A program made the position numbers and the translations under genes. A stretch of 64,000 nucleotides of DNA from Irpex lacteus (lineage: Eukaryota; Basidiomycota; Agaricomycetes; Polyporales; Irpicaceae), in NCBI GenBank assembly GCA_001986395.2, contig MQVO02000002.1, forward strand, positions 930,001 through 994,000. The letters run 5' to 3'. The notes under the pieces are model-generated. The model did no database searches. It was given only the letters and a program-made list of their open reading frames with translations, and was not told the origin of the DNA. Within the stretch, counting starts at the first letter, position 1. Each line of letters starts with the position of its first letter. Below, piece after piece: positions 1 through 12,152 of the stretch.

Positions 1-758
1 CCGTGACGAGAACCTGGTGTTTCTCAATTCCAAAGTTCTCTTTCAACTTCTTTAGCGCATACTCGAAGTTGGCGAGATCGGGCTTGTAAGAGCCGATGTC
101 CTGCGCGGTATATACACCGTCGAACTCGAACTGGTTGTTAGGATCTGAGCGTTCGAGAACGGCGCGGGTCTTGCTGAAGGATTCGTTATCGACGTTGGAG
201 AGAATCGTGAGTTTATAGTGTCGGGAGAGTGTCTTGAGAGCGGGGATGGTATCGGGAAAGGGCTTCCATAAGCCTACGCTGCTCCCAAACGCGATATCTT
301 CGTCCGTGAGTCCACTGCTCTGGGCAGAACTATCTGCGGCGCTCGATGGGCCTGCAGTGGTGATGGCCGACCCCGTAGAACCTCCGGGGTGCGCAGAGAG
401 CTCTGTGACGGCGACACTCTGGCCGTCGTCGGGGCGGGTAGGCTTGCCCTGCAGGCGTGCAGCGAGTTCAGCGTGGGTATGTGCGAGGATGTCCTTATAG
501 AGCATGGTAGGATATTTAGCCTGAAGATCCTTCTCTACGTTTGTGAACGCGAGTAGAACATCTCTCCTGGAAGAGATCGAAGGCTTGATCCTTTGGATCA
601 AAGGTTGGAGAGCTTGATATATACCCTCCTCCCAGTCCTATGTGCGGGGCGATCAATCAACTGGACGATAACACTTTGTGTAGGAAAACACTTACCACCA
701 GAGTCCCGTAGCAGTCGAATATCAGGGCCTTGAGCTTTGTGAGGTCGAGATCCGTCAT
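1..758 (-). CDS. HAD-family haloacid dehalogenase (type II), 3' end cut by window edge
   Basis: The protein belongs to the haloacid dehalogenase superfamily, type II-like, whose bacterial members hydrolyse 2-haloacids. The fungal substrate is unknown. Exon 1 (758..696) encodes a start close to the nucleophile motif IFDCYGTLV, where the Asp would carry the covalent intermediate. A 57-bp intron (695..639) follows in phase 0, and exon 2 runs from 638 off the left edge. Exon 2 shows the second motif ([12 protein letters not shown], Ser/Asn) and the lysine region ([12 protein letters not shown]). Between cap and core there is a Gly/Ser/Ala/Thr-rich stretch at about 300-430, which looks like a low-complexity insert in the cap domain. 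The third acidic motif would lie beyond position 1, so catalytic completeness cannot be judged. The start is the ATG at 756-758, since the Rossmann-fold strand begins only ten residues later. Identification is firm; physiological role unknown. Confidence 0.85.
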
Positions 759-2040
759 ACTGTGACTATATTTTGAAGAAAAATCGACGTCGGTGTGTTC
801 AGCGGGACTTGCCAGTAAGTAAATCGATGTGAAGGTTGCGCCCCGTCTGTTTTATAGAATGAGCATGCAGACGCGCTGATGACCCGCGTACGTAACTCAC
901 ATATAGATTTCTGGGTGTCTCCCAACCAAGTCATCGTGTATCGATATATCATCGGTACCGTCACAGTGCGGTGCGATGAGTAACCCGCTGCGGACGCTAG
1001 CGCTGAGAACGAAATTAATGTGTGACGTCACATGGCAGTCGGCGTCGCGGTGACTGTGTGACTAGCTCGACAGCGTGGCCCATGCATAATGATCAGGGTA
1101 TCCTCCAGTAGACTCGAACTAGCTCGTACTTGGACTCGCCGGCGGAGCCTTTTACTGTCAAAGTACAGTACAGTAATATTGCAACAACTTCAAGTCTAAA
1201 ATCACTCGTGAGTAGGCATGATGATGCTCAAGCGTCAGCTACACAATCCGTCTTTTATCGTGGACTAACTTGAACCACCCAGCCCCGGCCATATACGGAT
1301 ACTTCAAATTTGCTCAGTGCTACTGTCCTTGTCACTGTGAACACTCGCTCAAGCAGCTACTAAGTTGGCGTTGAAGTCCAAGGTCCAGCTCAGCTAAATC
1401 CGAAGTAAGTACACGCGTATTACTTTACCACGCCGAATTCACCGTGACCCCGTAAGTAGTCGTTGGTCGCCACGCTGGCAGACCTGCGTTTACGCGAAAA
1501 CAAGTAGGATACGCAGCGACAGGAAAGGCCATATCGATGACAAGGTCGACAATGCAGTTGCATCCCGCAGGTAGATTTGCATGCCTACCGCTTGAGCTTC
1601 TGTTAATGGTATGCATCGTTCCGATCATTAATTCCAATGTTAGCAGCGTAAGTTGAGACTTCGATTTCAGATTCTGAGCGAGCTCGAGCCACCAGAACTT
1701 TTACGCTTCTCCCGACTGAGCAAGCATGTCTATAATGTTTTGTATTCACAAGCCAACCGCTGGGTGTGGAGAATCTTGTTGAAGAAGATATACTGTATTC
1801 CATCCTGTCCGAAAGACATGGCCGAAATTTAATTTGTCGCCATGCTATTCTCGGAAGAATGTTATGTGAGTGTAGTCGTGCGTTCAATTAGAGCGGCCGC
1901 TCAGTATTACTCCTAAGTTCTGTAACAATCTACCCACAGATAAAATACTCTGGAATTTTGGGTTTAGATCATGCTATTCGTGTCTAACGGCTAAGTAAGA
2001 TTATCAACTTATGGCAATATAGAGTCTTTGTTTCTGGTGC
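759..2040. other. Intergenic, no supported gene
   Basis: No reading frame here combines an ATG, consistent splice sites and recognisable protein character. The short frames present are ordinary background. The promoter of the dehalogenase and the 5' part of the gene that begins near 2.05 kb must lie within it. Confidence 0.5.
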
Positions 2041-2051
2041 TGATTTTGTCA

Positions 2052-3689
2052 CAGAACAATCAGTCGTGAAGAATGCCGGAGAAGCGTACCTGGCTTTCGC
2101 AAAAAGACGGACAAACGTCTTCTGGATATTTTCCCGGACACGATTATGTCCGCTCCTTCGTATACGTCAGTACGGAGAAAATCCATGCGAAGGCTTCTGT
2201 TGCTGATAGCCCTCTCCCTGCATTAGGAGGCCCATTCTTCGCGCTCACTGGGAGCCTGTCCAAGTATGGCTCAACAGTCATGAGGGTATGCACCCTGATT
2301 ACAAGCAATTCGTAGATGGACTCAAAGAAAGTTTCAGCATAGATTACGAGGTGAGTACATGTGTAGCTCATGTGAAGTTCTCGGGTTCTCAAATATTACT
2401 GACTAGTCTCGAGAGGATGTCGAGACATGGTGGGAGAATCGTCATTATCGAGGGTGAGCCCTGGTGTTTGTAATGGCATTGTGAGTATTGTATTGACATA
2501 CGTGCAGCATGCTATAACTTCCAGATTCTCCCTTCGGGAGGCCATATAGTCACCCTGAAGCGGAAACGAAGGTCGCACTCGCGTTCCTGACTCCTGAAGT
2601 AGAACAACGGATCCCTTATATCAGCGACTGTAGTCAGTGCCATCTGGTTTATTGTGTAGCTGTGAGATATCGCTCACCAACTGTGCAGCCCTACAGGTGA
2701 TCCAACCCTATCTCGATTTTTGGTGGGGAAGCCTCGCAGTGGATGGACGTTACCGACCAGATTACTGGCCCACAGTGACCCGACGACTAGACGAGCTGGC
2801 TAGATATGTAGATTCCGAGCAAAAAACGCATCGGATGTTCCGCCCAGTGGACGCCTGCTTCCACATGCCATCCCTGAGTAACGTATTGAAAAGCCACCCC
2901 TCAAATGACCATACTGTACAAACCTGCAGGGACCGGATCAGCGGGATTCGTACTGCCTCGTATCCGTATCGAAATAATGTAGTTGCAGAAGATAACGGGC
3001 CAGAAGACTCAGACTCGGATTCGGATACGCTTTCCTTCCTCCGGGGGTGGAGGCGTCCGTATACTCCTCCCGCCATACGTGAATGGCAGCTCAGCATTGC
3101 CCGCCGTTGCTTGAAAGCCTCGGACCAATCGCTTATCCCCGCTCCTGAAACTCAAGACGAGTACACGTTTTTGACCTCTGCGGCAACCTGGTTTCGCTGT
3201 CCGAATCCCAAGTGTCGCTTTCCCCTTCTGCGATTCCCCCAGATTACCAAAGAAGAGTGCATGTACGAGAATCCTGACGATAAATGGAGCAGGAAGTATG
3301 CAGACCATTGGCCCGCACCTGGTCCGGAACGCAATCACAGATACAAATTGGTGGAGGAATACGGGCCCGCATGGGGTGACTTCATGCTGAAGGTACCCGC
3401 TCTGGATCCGCTGGCGATGAGGGCAGGTAGAGCTGTCGTAGAGGCGCACGAGAAGCGGACCCAAAGTATGGACGCCTGAGCGCGTGCCGGTTCAAGTACT
3501 TGGATATTACATACTCCTGGCGGTCAGTGGTAAGTGCTTATTGATATTACATGGATCAATTATACTTACCTTTCACGAAAGATCGAGCTTGTTTCCAGCG
3601 ATCTGGGGAGGGATGACGGCGCAAATATCACTCTGTTTGGATATGATGACAAGCCACTGAAGGAAGACGAAACGATAACTGTTCAGGTG
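2052..3689 (+). CDS. Uncharacterised multi-exon protein
   Basis: I do not recognise the family. Coding blocks can be followed through several short introns. One exon ends at 2165 and a 61-bp intron leads to 2227..2350 (text such as HWEPVQVWLNSHEG). A 56-bp intron leads to 2407..about 2453 (REDVETWWENRHYR). A block at 2525-2670 contains the possible metal ligands CSQCHLVYC, and a long exon runs from about 2706 to 3426 with an acidic Asp-Ser run near residue 130 and a CPNPKC pair. A 40-bp intron (3427..3466) and an intron ending at 3580 lead to the last block, which stops at the TAG near 3689 or, with one more intron, at 3781. The join between the third and fourth blocks does not stay in frame with standard splice sites, and the first exon has no clear ATG. 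This is either a spliced gene with an unusual junction or a decaying copy. The protein is probably soluble, as no membrane segment is seen. Confidence 0.45.
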
Positions 3690-3990
3690 TAGTCGGCCTC
3701 TGGGGGACTCTGCTGTGACGGAGAACGCGACAGAAAGGCGATGGATTAAACAAACGTATCTCCCGGAGGTCAGTCTCATAGTGTACTGAACCTGCTAATA
3801 TGACTATGTTACATATCTAGTATGTAGTATGTGCCCTATACGATACAGCCTAATTCGAGTATATACGTAGCGAACTGCGCGAAATAGAAAGGAGTGTAAC
3901 AGTGTAACAAGGCTCGCGCTCCGCACTACACCTGTTGCCGGCAAGCCTGTGATATTGTGATTCTCGACGCGACTCTGTTAATGATCTTCT

Positions 3991-5537
3991 TCAGATGCTT
4001 GGGTCGACCTCTGAGCCCGGTTTGGATGACCTGGATTCAATATCCTTTCGGCTTGATGTTCCGTGCGACCGCAGGGTATCCGAATACAGGAGACTAACTT
4101 CTTTCAAGTCGCTGCTCATGTCGAAGAAAATGTCGGAGGACGATTCGACGCTGGGCGAATCAGAGCTGAGGTAAAGGGATGTGTCGGCTATCATGCCCAA
4201 AGAAGCTTGTGCGGCTTTACGAAGGTTGAGGAGGAGGCGAGATATAAGAATGGAAGTGAGCCTGTATCATGCGGGAACTTTGTCAGATAAAGTTTAGCTA
4301 AGGGCTATACAGACTTACGGAGAAACAAAGTATGATGGGTAATTTATATCCTTGTGGAATATGAGTACATGAGCACACGAGCAAATAATAACGGCTCACC
4401 TCGGAGGTGAAAGTGAGGACAAGTTGGGCGGTATTTAAAAGTGTGAGGCATCTGCGACGCATATGAGCGATAGTACCGGGTGACAAGAGCGTTAAACCTT
4501 ACGCGAAATATAGACAGCCTGAGACCACGAACTGTTAACCTGGGGCTCTGTTTGTGCGCAGAAAAAGCTCACCATCCCGTATGATCAATCTCGCCAGGCC
4601 AGTCTTTGCTTGGCTGTCTCTCTCGAGCTGCCAAGTCCGTGCGACAGTCAAGACAAAGACAAGCGCATCGTAGGCTATAGTGCAGCTTCGCATAGTAGTA
4701 GCATCTAGAGTTCAGGTAAGCCAGACTGTACAGAAGCTCATTTTTGATAGGCATACATCTACGATCTGAAGTCAGTTACGGCAGCAAAGTCAAGAGACCA
4801 AGATTTAGCATACATAGTATATTGTGTAAGGGTAAGCCCTACTATAATAGCGCAACCCGAAGAAGGTGCGGGGGCGAGCGCAGGCGTTTGGTGGGCATCA
4901 ATATACTAGTAGTAGCGAGTTAATGTCCATAATCTGTGCAAATACTAGAAGAACCGTACGATAGTTAGGACCGGGGGAACCATGGCCAGCATCAAAACGG
5001 GCAAAGCAATGAGGCAGCTGCGTTGCCATATAGCGTATACACGAATGACAGCGAAAACTGAGTAGTCACAAATTAAAAAGAAAATCTGTGGAAAGCTTAG
5101 GCCGAGACTCACCACCGCTGATGGTGCAGGCAAGTGCCAACAAAGTTTGGGTTACCCGCACGAAAGCACCACAGCTAGCGCACTGGTTAATACAGATGTC
5201 ACATATACGTGAGCCTGAGAAGCCTCACCTCTAGAACGAGTTCAGAAACGTGATCAGCGAGAGTCTATAGACACCGGCACTCACTTGCGCAGTCTGGAAT
5301 GACGATACAGCAAAGAACTGTAGAACAGTGATAGCAAGGTTGACGTATCGGTTGAGCAAGAACAGCACGCTGGCTGTCGTGATCTTGCGCTCCCAGAAAT
5401 ATTCGACTTCGTCCTCCACAGTGATCAGGTAGTCCCACAGGAATAAAACTATAAAATTATATTAGCGTCATTGGTTCAACGCGCTGGTATGGTGGTGACG
5501 TACCTCTGGAGGCTACAGCACAATAATTGCTGCGCAT
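3991..5537 (-). CDS. DUF6533 family multi-pass membrane protein
   Basis: This family is abundant in agaricomycetes and predicted to have about seven membrane helices; its function is unknown, and receptor-like roles have only been guessed. The ATG at 5535-5537 opens a short exon whose text resembles the family's conserved N-terminus (NYCAVAS). A phase-1 intron follows. The next exon carries the hallmark DYLITVEDEVEYFWERK followed by LFLLNRYVNL. Later exons give further hydrophobic helices (ALACTISG; AVIRVYAIWQRS; LIALPVLMLAMVPP). The final exon (from about 4169 down to the TGA at 3991) is a hydrophilic Ser/Asp-rich cytoplasmic tail. The middle exons between 4200 and 4900 are short and I could not fix every boundary. 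An extra upstream coding exon is possible, because family members often carry about 15 more residues before this block. Confidence 0.7.
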
Positions 5538-6694
5538 ACTGTCAGACAGGCAGTTAAATCCCTTGAGTATCCGGATCACATAAATTAGAACATACTAGGT
5601 AGTGTAACTGGCAATCATTGCCGCCGCGATGGAGTGGGATATAGTCCCTGCCAACATAGCCAATAGTCGGTGGGGACGACCTGCGCCTGACGCGCCTGTA
5701 GTCGTAGACACTGTTCTTCGAGAGTGTGATGGATGAGGAGCATGTCACAACAGGAGGCCCATGCCTCGCACTCGTGCAATGCGCAGCGTTCAATAGCCAC
5801 GCAATGACAAGAACACGGTCAAGGGAGAAGCCGCGGTGTACCGACCGCGTTGTCGGATTTGCCGGCTCGCTTATGTACAGGGCCAGATGGACACGCGCCG
5901 GTTGCTTTCCCTTCGGGTTCGGGACCAGTGAACAGGCGTAAATCTGATCGCACCTGGATCTTCCGAGCGTTGCAAGGGTCGAATTGCCGTAAATGGTACA
6001 GTACACCTGTATGAAACTCGAGGTCACGGTCTGGAACGGCACATATCAACGTTCTTCGTATTGCTTAGCGACGGGCATACTGGCGATAAACACCGAAGTT
6101 GGCCCCTCATTGAGGCTGTGTAAGTAGGCATGACATGGGTATACAGCTTATGTATGTACGGTATACCTCCAGTATTACTTATATGCAGCTGTGTTAGGTA
6201 ACTCGTACTCCCTTGAAGCTGTTGGGATCAGTAGTAAGTTAATTTCAACTCACGTTGAAAATTCTGAAAGCTAAAAGCCACAGGTCCATCAGCTTTTCTT
6301 CAAGCGCCTTTCCACGCCACCAGGTACGACGGGACCAAAGTGAGTGTCAACATGAGCCTGAATGAACTGTCAACAAACAGCCACCGTCGCTCAAGGGACT
6401 TACGGTAGCTATACGGTGTAGACTCCAGAATGTGGGAGCAGTACGGCGGGTGACGCTTTCCCTTTCGAATTTAGGGGCTGGGATCGACTTATTCGCGGGG
6501 AAGAAGCCGCAACGCACCCGTGGTCGAATCCCGTCGCTGAATGACGACAAATGGCATAGTATGAGTACATGTCACACGAGGGATCTATGGCAAAGAGAAG
6601 GAACCAGGCTCGACAGAGCCTCAACTGCATGATAGAGGAGTCGATTTTACCGATTTTCATACCACGAGGACATGCCTCACGCGAGCAGATTGCC
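5538..6694. other. Intergenic between DUF6533 gene and SAM50 3' end
   Basis: A 162-codon minus frame (5554-6042) lies here with one vaguely membrane-like stretch (LDRVLVIAWLLNA). It resembles the kind of helix seen in DUF6533/6534 proteins but lacks any hallmark motif, so it may be a worn remnant or chance. Nothing else is supported. The DUF6533 promoter and the SAM50 3' untranslated region must fall inside. Confidence 0.4.
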
Positions 6695-8584
6695 CTACAA
6701 AAACTCTAATCCAATACCTAGCTGGAATCCTCTCCGTGCACCCTCATGTTTGGCCGCAACCAACGGCAGGCCGAAGTTCATTTCAACCCTTACAGGGTCA
6801 AGACGGTATACGATGCCCAATCCTGCAGATACTGACGGCTTTGACAGCGTTGAAACAAGCGAGTCTTGTAGAGGTTTCGCTAGATGGATTTCAATGTGAG
6901 AATCGATGTCATGCAGGTATTTAGCATGTCACGTACATTTGTCGACACAGTCCAGGCGTCCCGCATTGACGAAACCATGTAGTTTGACAGGCCATTGTGG
7001 TTTTTTGGGTATATCCGAGATCAGGCTCAGGCCCGCAGACCAGTAGATGTCGCCTCCGAGCGAGTCAGCTACAGATGTATGTCTGGTTAATAAAGCAGGC
7101 ACATGGTCCAAACAACGTCATCTGTCACTTACAGCCATCACGTGGGCCCATACTGTTTGCCCTGAACATCCGCACATTCGAGGGTCCGCCTAGCTGGAAG
7201 CGGTCTGAGAACAGAGTAGGCTTTTCTCCAACGGGGAGCAACAGCCCAGCTTTTGCTGCTAGGGACACGGTCTAACCGCAAAACAGTACTTCAGTGATAG
7301 TCTGGCGCAAGAACCAAGAAGGCATACCAAGCCGGGAAGCAAAGGCCGTGCGAAGTGAGCTTGCCCCTCGCTCTTGTAGAAAGAGGCATCCCCGCCAAGG
7401 CCTGCGAATTCGTGGAATGCCCTGAGGAAGTATCCCCGGGTGGTATACAACGAGTCGTCGCGTGTGTCGCGCGTCCATGTATGGAAAACAGAGGACTTTA
7501 TCGACTGGCCGGCCGCTTCTCGCATACTTGGGAATAGTTCAGTATACCGCTTGTCTGTGAAAAATACATACACACCTAACGGAGGCTGTCGGTTGTAGGT
7601 TGCCTATATGTCTGAGGACACCTTCGTAGCCAACTTCGTGCAACCCACCCCGGAGCGTTCCATTCTATCAGAGAGGTGTCAATTGAGCTATCGTATCTTG
7701 TGTCAGATTAGTCTGACCTAGTGCTCACCCTAACGACAGCCTTCAGCCCTCGAACACCCTCCATTGCACTACAATAGAAAGTATTGTCTCGCTCAAGCCC
7801 GAATACGGAGACTTCTCCTCGTGTCTTCAGGTTACCCGTCAGAGCTGCGAGGGGTGCCGAGAGAGCAGCATTGAAAGCAACGCGCGTCGTGGTGCCAAAG
7901 GATAGATTCGCTTCGAACGTCTCTGCACCGCCGAACGCGTTTCGTACTCTGCATGTTGCACTCTACTTTTAGTGAGAAGCTTGTTAGATCCCCTAGAAAA
8001 AGTTACCACTCACTGCTCCTCCCTCGTTGTTTCCGATCTCCGTGCTCGTCTTCAAAAACATACGCGGTTTTTCGCGCGTTTGGAATACCAGCTCCACGTC
8101 ATTTGGTTGTGCTAGAGGCTCCCGGCTGCGTTCTACCTTTGCAAAGACGGAGTTGAACAAGTCTGTCTCATTGAGAAGGTGACCGATGGCACGTGCGTCG
8201 TGCAGAATAGAGCTTAATGATTGGGATGTGGGTTCGGAGTGGAGATAGGGATTGACAAGGGTGCCGAGGAACGACTTTCGCGTATGCGCCGCTCCTTCGA
8301 CACGAACGGATGCCAGGCGTAGTGGCGAGTCGATGTTATCGTTAACCTGGGTTAATAAGTAAGAAGAATTCCGTGTATTAACGCGTCCTCTGACTCACTA
8401 TTTCTGCCAGACGCAATACAGCAGACTGGTACTCTCCTCTCAGCTTACGAGCTATCCGCTCCTCCTGCCATCTCCTTAGTTTCTCTAGGTCCGCGTCTGT
8501 GGGCTCCATGTCTCTAGGTGCACTAGTGTTGTGTAACGGGGGCTTGAGCGGGGGTACAGTCAATTCCGACTCTGTTTCGCCCAT
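6695..8584 (-). CDS. SAM50: Sorting and assembly machinery component SAM50 (Omp85 family)
   Basis: Core of the mitochondrial outer-membrane SAM complex, which folds beta-barrel proteins into the outer membrane. Eight exons join cleanly: 8584-8399, 8346-8014, 7962-7729, 7664-7576, 7526-7315, 7258-7133, 7068-6937 and 6879-6695, giving 498 codons, normal for fungal Sam50. The N-terminal part (residues about 60-170) is the POTRA-like domain (LRLASVRVEGAAHTRKS). The rest is the Omp85 barrel with family text such as FGGAETFEANLSFGT, HTWTRDTRDD, GLGGDASFYK, FSDRFQLGGP, DSLGGDIYW and HGFVNAGRLD. It ends in the typical last strand GFQLGIGLEFL. No signal peptide is present, as expected, since mitochondrial barrels are imported through TOM. 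The ATG at 8582-8584 is the first in frame and about 300 bp from the divergent transporter gene. Confidence 0.95.
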
Positions 8585-8882
8585 GGTTGTCAGCAAAGTG
8601 AGACGCAGGCGGATTCGGAAGAGTAGGACATAATTGATGCGCCTTTATTCCTAAATGGGAATATTGTCGGGGTGCAAGATCGGTGGACGCCCCGATCTGC
8701 CGCAAGAGATAAGAGCGCCAGGGAGCTTCTGCTTGGACTTCAGTTTTTCCTGACTCAACCAGCGACCACCACCGTCGCCGCCACTCTCTGCTGCGATCGT
8801 CTGGCGTGCTTGGGCATCGTAAGGCGGGCATCTTTCTATCGTTTTCTGCGGCTGTTTGCTTCATCTTGGTTTATACTCGACA
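8585..8882. promoter_or_regulatory. Shared divergent promoter region SAM50 / MATE transporter
   Basis: The 298 bp between the two start codons must carry both promoters. It contains CT-rich tracts before the plus-strand start codon but no unmistakable TATA box on either strand. This is a placement by position only. Confidence 0.5.
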
Positions 8883-11243
8883 ATGTCTTCAACCTATGTG
8901 CATTACTCCACCCCATCCTCTCTGCCCTCGGACTACGCTCTCCTATCTCGTTATGCTGCCGCCCAGGGTGTGACAGACAGCACGAACGCTCACGATACCA
9001 ATTCGGCTGCTGAAGGTCAAGCTCTGAATGATGATGACACGTCTATTTACGACTTTGACGACGCCGACCTGACTCCCGAAGCCCGTGCTCTCTTGCGACG
9101 AAAGAACCGCAGGAGCAGCTTCCCGACTCCATACGTTACTCCGTTCAATCCGACTAGCATGGGTCCCCTACCTGACGAAACGGGTCATCGAACTGGGCCA
9201 GCTGGTCCAAATGCTACGGAGAATACGCCTCTTTTAGCTCCTCTTGTGCCTCGTATTGAGGAGGAGGTTGATGAAGAGGACGTATCACCATCTTCTGCCG
9301 CTCGCCCAAATATTCTGTGGGAGGAAATTCGTATTCTTTCCAAGTATACACTTCCTGTCTTCGGGTAAGATTCTCGTCCTCTAACCACGCTACTTCTGAC
9401 TTACGATGCTTCATACATAGGACCCATGTGCTCGAGTATTCTCTAGTAATCGCGTCAGTTGTTTCTCTTGGACATTTGTCCACAACAGCCCTTGCTGCCT
9501 CTACCCTCGGATCCATGACTGCAAGTGTCTCTGGATACAGTATCATACAAGGTTTTGGAAGCACACTAGATACGATGCTTCCTAGTGCTTGGACATCTTC
9601 TCAACCTAATTTAGTCGGCCTATGGTCTCAGCGAATGGGTAAGCATTTCCTTTCTTTTTACGGGTCAATGTAGTATACTGATGCTTCGTTAGCTGTCGTC
9701 ATGGCTGCCTGTCTAGTGGTATGCTTACTATCTCCCTGTTGAAATATAGCAGGTGCTTACGGCTCGTAGCCAATCAGTATGATTTGGTTCAACGCAGAAT
9801 CAATACTTTTGGCCCTCAAGCAAGATCCCGAAGTAGCCCATTTAGCTGCCGTCTACCTGAAGTGGGCCGTTCTTGGCTTACCTGCTTACAGTTTTAACAC
9901 AATCTCACGTCGGTACTTCCAATCTCAAGGTCTGTATATTGATATTGCCTTCGCGTTACCACGCTCACCCTCCATGCAGGTTTGTTCGCAGCTCCGACGC
10001 GAGTAATCATTTGTGTGGCGCCGATCAACGCCATCCTAAATTATATACTCGGTGTGTCATGACTGTCACTTGTGCACTCAATCTATAGACTGACTGATTG
10101 ATTTGCAGTGTGGGGCCCTAAACCCCTGCGGCTTGGATTCATCGGTGCTCCCATAGCCACAGCTATCTCGTTCAACCTCATTTCTATATGCTCCGTCATC
10201 TACGGGATATGGTTCATTCCCCGGACAGCTTGGCATCCTCTTTCCATGCGATGCTTCACCAGCTTGGGTGTTCTCGTGCAGCTCGGATTGGCTGGCGTCG
10301 GTCAGACAGCGTCCGAGTGGTGGTCATGGGAGTTGGTTGGACGTAAGTCATGGTCATGCTGGATCTTACCTTGATACAATGCTCAACATTTCTCACGTTT
10401 AGTCGCTGCCAGTTTGTATGTGCCGCTTAGTTTCCCGGATCCGACTGTGTAGCTGACCTGTATGGCAGGCTGGGTCCCGTGGCTTTAGCCACACAGTCCG
10501 TGTTACTCGTGTCCGCCTCTACGACCTTCCAAGCGCCCTTTGCTCTCAGCGTCGCTACTTCCGTACGGTAAGTAACTCTTGTTTTTCCAACGCCATTGCG
10601 CACTAACGACAAATTCTCGCAAGTATCGGAAATCTGCTAGGTGAGGAAAACCCGATTCGTGCATCATATGCCAGTACAGCTTCCATGCTGATGGCACTGG
10701 CCATCGCAATGATCTGGAGGTACGTTTGGTGCTCTGAGAATGACACTTAGCTTATGAAATTTCTCTTCAGCGCCATGTTTACTATTTTCCGGAACTCATG
10801 GGCCTATCTGTTCAACAACGACGAGGACGTGGTTGCGATGGTTGCCTCTATCCTGCCCGTCGTTGCACTATTCCAGGTTTTTGACGGCATAAGTGCTGTG
10901 ACCGCTGGTGTTCTCCGCTCCATAGGCAAGCAGTTTACCGGTGCTCTACTCAACCTCAGGTATGACTCGTTTCAAAAATTCACGGCTGGCCACATCTGAT
11001 GTCGCTTGGATTTTAAGCGCGTACTATGTGATTGGCATACCGTTCGGTATATGGTTGGCCTTCTCCCATGATTTCGCCTTGGTAGGGCTATGGATTGGTC
11101 TGACAATCTCGCTTGTGTACGCTGCCGGCTTTGGTGTCTGGATCTGTCTCCGCACAGACTGGGATTACCAGGTACAGAAAGTGAAGGCCCGGATTGCAGC
11201 TGACCAGAAGGCTGGAGCGAGGCGTGACGTCGAAAGCCATTAG
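8883..11243 (+). CDS. MATE-family multidrug/toxin extrusion transporter
   Basis: A multi-pass exporter of the MATE family (MatE domains, usually cation-antiport driven), likely vacuolar or plasma-membrane. The ATG at 8883 opens a long hydrophilic, acidic N-terminal tail of about 130 residues, as in yeast Erc1-like proteins, before the first helix (exon 1, 8883..9364; exon 2 starts at 9421). The first MatE repeat shows STTALAASTLGSMTASVSG and IQGFGSTLDTMLPSAWTSS, the family's typical second-helix text. The second repeat shows GPVALATQSVLLVSAS and NLLGEENPIRASYAS. Later helices (VFDGISAVTAGVLRSIG; VGLWIGLTISLVYAAGFG) complete the barrel, and a basic tail ends at the TAG at 11243. About ten short introns interrupt the gene, all resolved by reading frame except for small shifts at one or two junctions. 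Confidence 0.9.
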
Positions 11244-12152
11244 TGGTTCCTTGATTCACTTTGCTTATCTACAACTCGATCGATGATTTTCATTGCTTAG
11301 CCGTTTACCAGAGCTTGAATAAAATGTTGCCATCAACATGCAGAGATATCAAGATACGAGAATGTCACCGGATAAGGCTGTCTGTCCAATCACTATCGAC
11401 GTTGAGTTGATATGCCAATCCAGGCGAAGCACTGCAGCAGTTAGCGTAATGACTCGGCTCAGTAAAATTATCGGCAAGTCGCTGGTTAGCGTTGCTGTTA
11501 TTTTGACAGCTGATAGTGTCAGCCCCTATGCTGATAAACTCTAGACTTGCCTTTTGCAGCCGTCAAGAAGGTGATCGCCAACAAACACCCACAAGATGAT
11601 AATGAACACACTTTTACTGGACGGCTTCATTTTCGGGTAAGGTAGCATACCAGACTTGTACGTTTGTTCGTTCTGAACTCACGGCTTTAACAGCTGCAAA
11701 CTTGCTCCATTCGTGCGGGCTAAAATGTCACAGGCAACGAAATGGCTTCACGGTCGTGTGCATATCAGTATGAAACGCCGAAGATAGCACTTGAGGTTGG
11801 CTATCTCGTTATCAGTGGATGCTAACGTTTTGATATGTTCTTGCTCGCCTCGCAAGCTTCTTGGCGCCCTGCCGTCAGAAAGAAATTCCATTTCCAGCCA
11901 AGGCCTTCCACCGTTCAATCGGTCCGTCACCGATAATGTGAATAGATAGGGTGAATCCAAGTGGTAATCTATCTTCTTCGTTATCGCACTCTGAGCTCCA
12001 AGCATATACGATCATAGGCACTCGGCCATGTGCGACGTATCGCTCGCGGGTTTCTTGAGATTAAGGCCGGGCCAGTATAATAGATACGGGCTTGTCTGCG
12101 AAGGTACTTGTCGCGCCCCTTCGAGCCACGCCGACGTCCTACCTTCGCAGTT
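11244..12152. other. Intergenic upstream of OPT transporter
   Basis: About 900 bp without a supported gene. The frames inside are short and lack splice-site logic. It contains the 3' end of the MATE gene and the promoter of the oligopeptide transporter. Confidence 0.5.

Noticed and set aside
5554..6042. 162-codon minus-strand frame with one helix-like run
   Set aside because: No ATG-supported family motif, no partner exons and codon character unlike neighbours; at best a remnant of a DUF6533/6534-like gene.
6500..6560. Sequence resembling a tRNA T-arm (ggtcgaatccc)
   Set aside because: The B-box lacks one T and there is no matching A-box or acceptor stem at the right distance.
9214..9564. 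Long minus-strand frame inside the MATE gene
   Set aside because: Shadow of the coding strand; the plus strand carries the recognised transporter across it.
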